Origin: Patiria miniata
Taxonomy: Eukaryota > Echinodermata > Asteroidea > Valvatida > Asterinidae
Reading direction: 5' to 3'
NCBI RefSeq assembly: GCF_015706575.1
Contig: NW_024037072.1
Coordinates: 27,157,162 to 27,221,161 of the forward strand
Length of the DNA stretch: 64,000 nt
In this document: piece by piece, positions 58,478 through 64,000 of the stretch
Position numbering within the stretch: position 1 is the stretch's first letter
Layout of the letters: each line of letters starts with the position of its first letter
The notes under the pieces: model-generated
Databases searched by the model: none
What the model was told of the DNA's origin: nothing
What the model saw: the letters and a program-made list of their open reading frames with translations, nothing else
Program-made: the position numbers and the translations under genes

Positions 58478-58912
58478 GTAAGTAGCTGTTCTCATTACAT
58501 TCTGTATTTTATTTCCATTCTTCCTTAATAAGTAAATCGTAGCTTTACCCACTAGACCCATAACCAACACCCCCAAAACACATAAAGACCCACAAATAAA
58601 TCCTACTTTATCATCATGGAAATTACTAATTAGTAAAGATCAGAGGAACAAACGTTTTGCGTTAAAGAAAATGCGTGCTTTTTGGGTGTGGCACCCCGAA
58701 AAAGATATTTTCAAATTCAATTGGTAATTGTGTAGCGTAACATTAAAAAGAGTTTCCAATAACACATCGATTGAAAAAAAATCGGTCCACGATAAGTTAT
58801 TAATTTATTAATATCTACTTTTGAATTAGGAGCGTCCTGCTACTCAATCAGTTCTGAAACCACGCAGGACCTAGTGTACGCATGCGCTTTTACAACTACT
58901 GTTTACGAATAA

Positions 58913-59066
58913 GCCCCCCCCCCAAAAAAAAATAGTCGGTCTCTGGTCAGCGCGCGCGTCGATTTTAATCATGCGCGTCAATCTTCTTCAAAATGTTCCG
59001 CGGTAGCTCCAACGCATCAATTCCGGAACTTTGGTCTGACCAGAGACCGAGTATTTTTTTTTTGCC
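58913..59066. mobile_element. Harbinger-like MITE, third type
   Basis: TAA on both sides (58910-58912, 59067-59069). Ends GCC...AATAGTCGGTCTCTGGTCAG / CTGACCAGAGACCGAGTATT...GCC. Non-coding, with CGCGCGCG in the middle. Confidence 0.7.
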
Positions 59067-59322
59067 TAATAATCTCAACACCATATCCAGTATACTACTG
59101 CATATTCAAGTAGGCCTACACACATCTACTTACAGCATTTCTCTCAAAACTTTGTGAACGCCATCAGCGCCATGTTGACAACAATTTCTTTTTAACTGAT
59201 TTATAAGCTTAGGTCTGCAAATTCAACCTAGCAAATTAATTTGTTACAGGAAATAAAATCGTTCGGGAGAAAATCTAAATCTTGAAAAAGCGCGTCTATG
59301 TTTGATTCATTCATTCACATAG

Positions 59323-59394
59323 ACTTCTGGACAGCAATCATCTGAAGAGTTTTGATTCAAACATGGCTGAGGGTCTAGGTGTTGAATCATCGTC
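59323..59394 (+). CDS. LRR receptor gene 2, LRR exon (72 bp)
   Basis: Acceptor TTCACATAG, donor GTAAGT, phase 2/2. It encodes LLDSNHLKSFDSNMAEGLGV then ESSS. The N-terminal half fits an LRR well, the second half less so. Confidence 0.75.
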
Positions 59395-59527
59395 GTAAGT
59401 ACTCAGTGTTCTTGTTTACGAATTTAATATGAAAGAGGTCTAACCTGACAGAAATTCGGCTCCCATGTCTCTTATCAGTATACAAAAGGTATACGTAAAG
59501 TTAGGATCGGGAATGCCACCTGACAAT

Positions 59528-59775
59528 CATGGGCGTCGCGAAGGGGGGGGGGGTGGTTAGGGGGGGGCGCTTGCCCTTCCCCCCGGGACGAGCAAAAAAA
59601 AAGGAGGAAAAAAAGAGGCGCGAAATCATATTGTTGTTAACTTAATGGGTGAGGGGGCAAATGTCCCTGCCCACCCTCGAAAAAAGATCAATCAGGAAAA
59701 TCATGGAAAACATAGGGATTTGGGGGAGGGGGGTGTGCTTTGCCCCCCTCTAGAAAAATCCTGGCGACGCCCATG
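59528..59775. mobile_element. hAT-like MITE with G-run (248 bp)
   Basis: TIRs CATGGGCGTCGCGA / TGGCGACGCCCATG with a perfect 8 bp duplication CTGACAAT (59520-59527 and 59776-59783). G runs inside the left end and CCCCCC near both ends. No ORF. Confidence 0.85.
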
Positions 59776-60032
59776 CTGACAATGTTCTATGGTAATTTCT
59801 GCACGAATCAAAAAGTACTTCTAGCAGGTTAAGTAAAAGGGTAGAAATTTTCCGATTTAAGATATGACTGATGACACATAGGCCTTAAGTAAAAGGAAGT
59901 CACAGTTATAACGAGGAAGACAGTGTGGAAGTTGCAAGGACAAAATGATGTGGAAATAGAAAGTGTCGATACGAATTTTAATGAGTAGTTTATTTTATTT
60001 CTTTCAATTGATTAATTAAGGTTGTATATCAG

Positions 60033-60101
60033 CTTGCAAGACAATGGATTGACCCGTTTAAGCCCTTATACGTTCAGTCGAGTGGGCAGTCCTGTAAACA
60101 T
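60033..60101 (+). CDS. LRR receptor gene 2, LRR exon (69 bp)
   Basis: Acceptor GTATATCAG, donor GTAAGT, phase 2/2. It encodes LQDNGLTRLSPYTFSRVGSP then VNM, an LRR with the usual L..N.L..L....F core. Confidence 0.8.
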
Positions 60102-60750
60102 GTAAGTATACGTCTATGTATATTTTGCTACGACTGGTTTTGCTGTCAGTAAAGCAAAACTGATGTTTTCGAAACTGAGTCGGGCTTGGAAACTGAAACA
60201 GTGCACTCAATGAGGGTTTGTTCTGATGAGGTTTCCTTGACCAAGGCTTCCAGCTATTATTTTTTTGTTACCCCGCTGATTTAATCTATAATAGATAGTA
60301 ATGAGGTATGTGTGCAGACGCAGTGTTCATAAACACAATAAATAAACGTGATCATTGGAGCCCATATCAGAAGGATAATGATTACGAAAAGCATGAGGGG
60401 AATTTCAAACTTCATTTTTAATAACGAAAAATCGATTTACTCTTGTAAACAGACAAAAAACCCGTCGGAACCTTAAATCACTAAGACATTGGATAAAGCT
60501 TTTTCCTTAAAGAGTAAATCTTTGCTCCATCCAACTAAAACCATGCGGGGACACGGCTGTTAGTGAAATTTGTTCAGTCCAGCAGGCCCGGTTTTAACTC
60601 CAGTTTCCTCAGGAAGGACTCTTTCAACTGTTATGACTTTCAATCCTAGCTCAATGTTGGAAATAACAATGTTATTGTGGTGTCTTAATATTATTTTACA
60701 ATTAAAAATACGAAGTTTTCTATCTTAAAAAAACTTGTGTTTGTGTTCAG
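60102..60750. other. Intron of gene 2, nothing recognised
   Basis: No exon or element recognised; ends in TTTGTGTTCAG before the next LRR exon. Confidence 0.35.
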
Positions 60751-60831
60751 AGAGTTATCCAACAACACACTGTCTACAATCCCTTCCAAACTCTTCTACG
60801 AATATGGCAAGAAAAAAGAGATACATGAAAT
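60751..60831 (+). CDS. LRR receptor gene 2, LRR exon (81 bp)
   Basis: Acceptor TGTGTTCAG, donor GTAAGT, phase 2/2. It encodes ELSNNTLSTIPSKLFYEYGK then KKEIHEM. Three residues longer than a standard repeat, with a basic end. Confidence 0.8.
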
Positions 60832-60877
60832 GTAAGTTAATATTTACCTTTATGTGCACATCAGCAAGACCTGTTAA

Positions 60878-61045
60878 AGGTACAGTCCATCATTTGTGAT
60901 TTGTGCATTTTGTTTGTTTGTTAAAAGCAACAAACGTGCTCCAAATCGAAAGAAGAGTGGTACACGACTTACCTAATGAAGTTTCAGCTCAGTTTCAGCT
61001 GCATGTACATTTCGAGAAAAACAAAGATCTTGATTTCAATTTAAA
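60878..61045. repeat. Dispersed repeat (AGTCCATCATTTGTGATTTG), second copy
   Basis: Colinear with 45200-45350. It is followed at about 61052 by a degenerate G-run/C-run hAT-like sequence (GCAGGCGCGGATCCAGAG, G run at 61072, C run at 61149). Confidence 0.7.
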
Positions 61046-61538
61046 AGTTGCTGCAGGCGCGGATCCAGAGAGGGGGGGGGTCAAACCCCTCCCCCCAGCT
61101 CTGTCAAAAAAAAACAAATACCATACAAATTCCTGAAAAATAAGTCGACCCCCCCCCCCCTGCTGTGACACCCAAAAAAAGTTATACTGGTATTATGTTT
61201 GCCTGTTCAAAATACGGTACACCATTCTGTAATCTAGTGTTAATAATCATCGAATTTGAACAGCGCCCCCATTCCCTATTGAAATGAGGTACCAGACGCG
61301 ACGGTTTACCACGATTCCACAGCATAGACATTCATATGTGGCTTCTTTGACAATAAGGGAATAATAATGCTTGGCAGGTTCGGCTCGAGCCATTATCAGC
61401 GTACATTCACCTGATACGGTTTTTAATACTTTTTGAGTCAAAAAGTCGACACAAGTCAAAAATTGCACAAAAATTATACATATCCAACGATTTTGTTGAA
61501 CAGGTTTACTTCATTTTTTATTTTACACCCCTCTCGCT

Positions 61539-63130
61539 GTGGTATGGAATATCCTCTCGCGAGGAGTAGTAAACAATCTCGAGACCAGTCTCGAGACCAC
61601 TTTTTGCTGGTCTCGGTCTCGGTCTCGGTCTCGGGAGCTGTGGTCTCGGTCTTGGTCTCGGTCTCGGTCCCCTTTGGTCTCGTTATTTTGGCCAGTCTCG
61701 GGTCGAGACTGGCAATATGTAGCATTTACAGCTTGTCCATTTACTTCGTGTTCACTTCGTTCAGTACCGTTGATAGTTTAAAACATTTGCTAGCCCGTAG
61801 ATCATTGTTGTCATCCTAAGTTTGTTAACGAATCGTTATATATCGTGGTTGGTTCGCATTGCACGTTGGAAAGTCCCGGATCCCCAAAGTAGTCGTACTG
61901 CTGCAATTCAATAGTCTCTAGCTCCAAATTTTATCCCCCTTGCTGTATAAGCCGGAGGGGGTATTGTGATTCTGTGTGTGCACCAAGCATTACATTCACT
62001 GTGTGGACTTCCGAACAAGAGATGTCCACACATAAACCAGGTAGCAGCAACGTTGTGTGGACTTGCCCAAGTCCACACAATGTTTCCCCTCTCTGGAAAA
62101 CAGGTTTAGAGGCATTTTTGGGTTGGGTTTATCAGTGGCGAAATGAAAAGAAACACTAAAGGAAAACATTGTGAAAAAATGGGCTGAAAGAGTTTTCACA
62201 GTTTATGTAAAAAGTGATTTTTTTTTCACAGGTTTTTCTTAACTACACGAAAACATAAGAATGTCCACACTACGTATGTAACGTAAACACGCGTGTTCTA
62301 CATAACCCCAGAGGACGACACACGAAGGGAGAACAAAAGATCCTTTCGGGAATTGGATCTTTTGTTCAAAACGGTCCTCTGTAGTAAGTTTGTGTGCTTA
62401 TATTCTATGGGAGAGTGTTATATCACAGGGACAAAGGGAAACACAAATCATTGTCCTCAAGAGTATACCGGTAGTTTTGGTTAGGTTAACTCATGTCAGC
62501 ACGATAACTTGAGAAAAACTTCACTAGGAAATTGAAATTTAGTTTGTAGGTTGTTCTTGGTATAGTCTTAAGATGCCTATTGCTTTTGGGGGTCAAAGGC
62601 CAAGGTCACTAGTGTTAAAACAATAGAAATCTTCCATTTTGTTTAGGGGACACTGACAAGTATCCATACTAACTGACTGTGTAAAAATTGCTAGCATGCG
62701 AGGGGGATCGCTTAAGTTTCACTAGCAGTATTATTTAAAATCAGGTTTACAAGTCTTGGTAGAAGTTCAGTCCTATTATTATTTTGTTATTGATTATCCG
62801 CTGTCTCGGTCTCGGACAATAATCTGTCTAGGTCTCGGTCCGCCTTGAAGTGGCTGGTCTCGGTCTCAGTCTCGGTCTCGAAACGTCAGGTCTCGGTCTT
62901 GGTCTCGGTCTCTGACTGTCCGGTCTCGACTACAACACTGCAATGCACTGCGGTAAACATTGCGTGACGTAATTAGTACATAGGGTTATTATTTAGCCAA
63001 TCAGCACACTACCCTGGTGCTCCGCGCGTTCTGTGCAACATCACGTAGTACGCACCACGCGCGCGTCAATCACCATATAAGGAGATTGTTTACCTACTCG
63101 CCAGAGGATATTCCATACCATGAGCTCCGT
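61539..63130. repeat. Element flanked by GGTCTCG arrays and an outer inverted repeat
   Basis: GTCTCG hexamer arrays at 61563-61700 and 62800-62935. Outside them GGTATGGAATATCCTCTCGC (about 61540) is matched in reverse complement at about 63088-63122. The interior includes a copy of the GTCCACAC repeat (61970-62300, see 12760). No coding signal. Confidence 0.55.
61970..62300. repeat. Dispersed repeat with GTCCACAC words, copy 2
   Basis: Matches 12760-13010 in order (TTCCGAACAAGAGATGTCCA, GTATGTAACGTAAACA). Non-coding. Confidence 0.6.
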
Positions 63131-63613
63131 GCGCTTCCAAAAGAGGGCGCCCTTTTACCTAACAACGACGCTCCGTGGGCGGGACATTTCACTGGTTGAC
63201 GCGCACCGTTCCTTGTGTGTGACGCACGTACACCAGGGGATTTGTTCTATTTACACGCAGTGGCCGCGCTTCGCGGTAAATAAATAGCAGTCAGGCAAGA
63301 TGGCGTCAGTCGGTCACCCCCAACTGTACTTCCTTTGCTGGTGAGGGGGTGCTTGTGAACGGAGCGGATAGCTAGAGGGATTGTGCGTTTAGTGCCAAAA
63401 CACTGACGTACAAAAATAGGCCTAGATTTATTTATAACACCTCACCCACATATTCTGTGTCTTGATTGGCCGAGAGCGAGTCACATGATACTTTTTTTAT
63501 TTTGCTATCTTTCTGTGCACGGCCAAAAGTACTATACCCGTAGTTTATTTCAACTGTGTTTAGATTAAGAATATTAAAACCAAGCGGAATCTGTAGGTGA
63601 GGTGTTATAAAAC

Positions 63614-63771
63614 AAATATTGAATGCTCTACCTCGTTCTGAAGTACAACTAGCCTCCCTCAGTGATCCATGGAGCATTCTATTTTTCCTTGGCTTCGCCT
63701 CGGGAAATAGAATGTCCATGGATCACCTTGGGAGGCTAGTTTTACCACAACACTCGAAGCATTCAATATTT
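63614..63771. repeat. Near-perfect palindrome
   Basis: AAATATTGAATGCT...ACTAGCCTCCC...GATCCATGGAGCATTCTATT is followed by its reverse complement (AATAGAATGTCCATGGATC...GGGAGGCTAGT...AGCATTCAATATTT). The loop, around CTTGGCTTCGCC, is about 20 bases. GGTGAGGTGTTATA near 63597 also pairs with TATAACACCTCACC near 63436. Confidence 0.8.
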
Positions 63772-63910
63772 GTATAATATGTGTGCCAGAAAAATGGGTA
63801 TAGGGCGGAGACAATTTATATAACATCCTCGTTTTAAAAGGTCGGTTGGCCGAGTCGACATCGATCGACGCCCATGATGAGTTCTCATGTACTTTTCATA
63901 AAAATAACAG

Positions 63911-63982
63911 AAACTTCAGCAACAACAACATTTCAGAGATAGCGCCCGATGCTTTCTTAGGAGTGAGCTCCATTGCATCAAT
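63911..63982 (+). CDS. LRR receptor gene 2, LRR exon (72 bp), last in window
   Basis: Acceptor AAATAACAG, donor GTAAGT, phase 2/2. It encodes NFSNNNISEIAPDAFLGVSS then IASM, a good LRR. The gene continues past the window; by analogy with gene 1 a GCC2/GCC3 and membrane exon should follow. Confidence 0.85.
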
Positions 63983-64000
63983 GTAAGTAGACTTTCATTG

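Larger units (their letters stand above)
56600..58620 (+). repeat. Intragenic duplication, copy 2 (two LRR exons)
   Basis: Colinear with 42020-43935. Differences include a doubled AATCCGAAAGACC near 56727 and an extra 330 bp element at 57524-57853. Confidence 0.85.

Noticed and set aside
61433-61819. Ser/Val-rich and Ser/Arg-rich ORFs (possible SR protein)
   Set aside because: They come from the GGTCTCG hexamer array read in three frames.

Overview
The window looks like nuclear DNA of a marine invertebrate deuterostome. The likeliest sources are an echinoderm, hemichordate or lancelet; I cannot settle which. The evidence is short spliced exons in long introns, dense nested non-LTR and DNA transposons, many GTAGGCCTA- and TACATGTA-type words, and gene families (LRR/GCC2 multi-pass receptors, P2X7 ballast-domain proteins) that are expanded in such animals. 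No bacterial-style genes, CRISPR arrays, rRNA or convincing tRNA genes were seen.

Host genes. Two tandem, same-strand paralogues of a receptor-like gene run through the window. Gene 1 (exons from 12057 to 25071) encodes single-LRR exons, then a Cys-rich GCC2/GCC3 (ephrin-receptor-like) module, then a large exon with about nine membrane segments, then a cytoplasmic tail. Its 5' end lies outside the window or is hidden in the first 12 kb. Gene 2 starts at 40150 with a signal peptide and a Cys-rich N-cap. It continues as eight LRR exons (42498, 43734-region exon at 43724, 56951, 58406, 59323, 60033, 60751, 63911, counting both duplicated pairs) and runs off the right edge. LRR exons in both genes keep the same phase (2/2) and are mostly 69-81 bp, so they can be duplicated or lost without changing the frame. 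One exon pair of gene 2 (42.0-43.9 kb) is repeated at 56.6-58.6 kb.

Transposon layers. From 2.7 to 11.6 kb a minus-strand RTE-like LINE is interrupted by a 3.9 kb TIR element and by a G-run/C-run hAT-like element with a perfect 8 bp target duplication. A minus-strand CR1/Jockey-like LINE sits in intron 16805-22619 of gene 1. Between the two genes (25.2-39.2 kb) about 1.1 kb tandem repeats are interrupted by a 5'-truncated minus-strand LINE (11 bp target duplication). That LINE is itself interrupted at TTAA by an 8.5 kb Kolobok-like element (27130-35648). A nearly complete plus-strand LINE lies at 48.0-51.7 kb in gene 2. Many MITEs, a tRNA-derived SINE, foldback elements and minisatellites fill the rest.

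The most interesting locus is the 8.5 kb TTAA-flanked element. It holds two spliced, convergent genes that read open throughout: a 264-residue RG-rich protein ending in a P2X7-type intracellular ballast domain (+), and a 230-residue protein of unrecognised family (-). I recognise no transposase in it, so it looks like a mobile element carrying, or made of, P2X7-ballast cargo.
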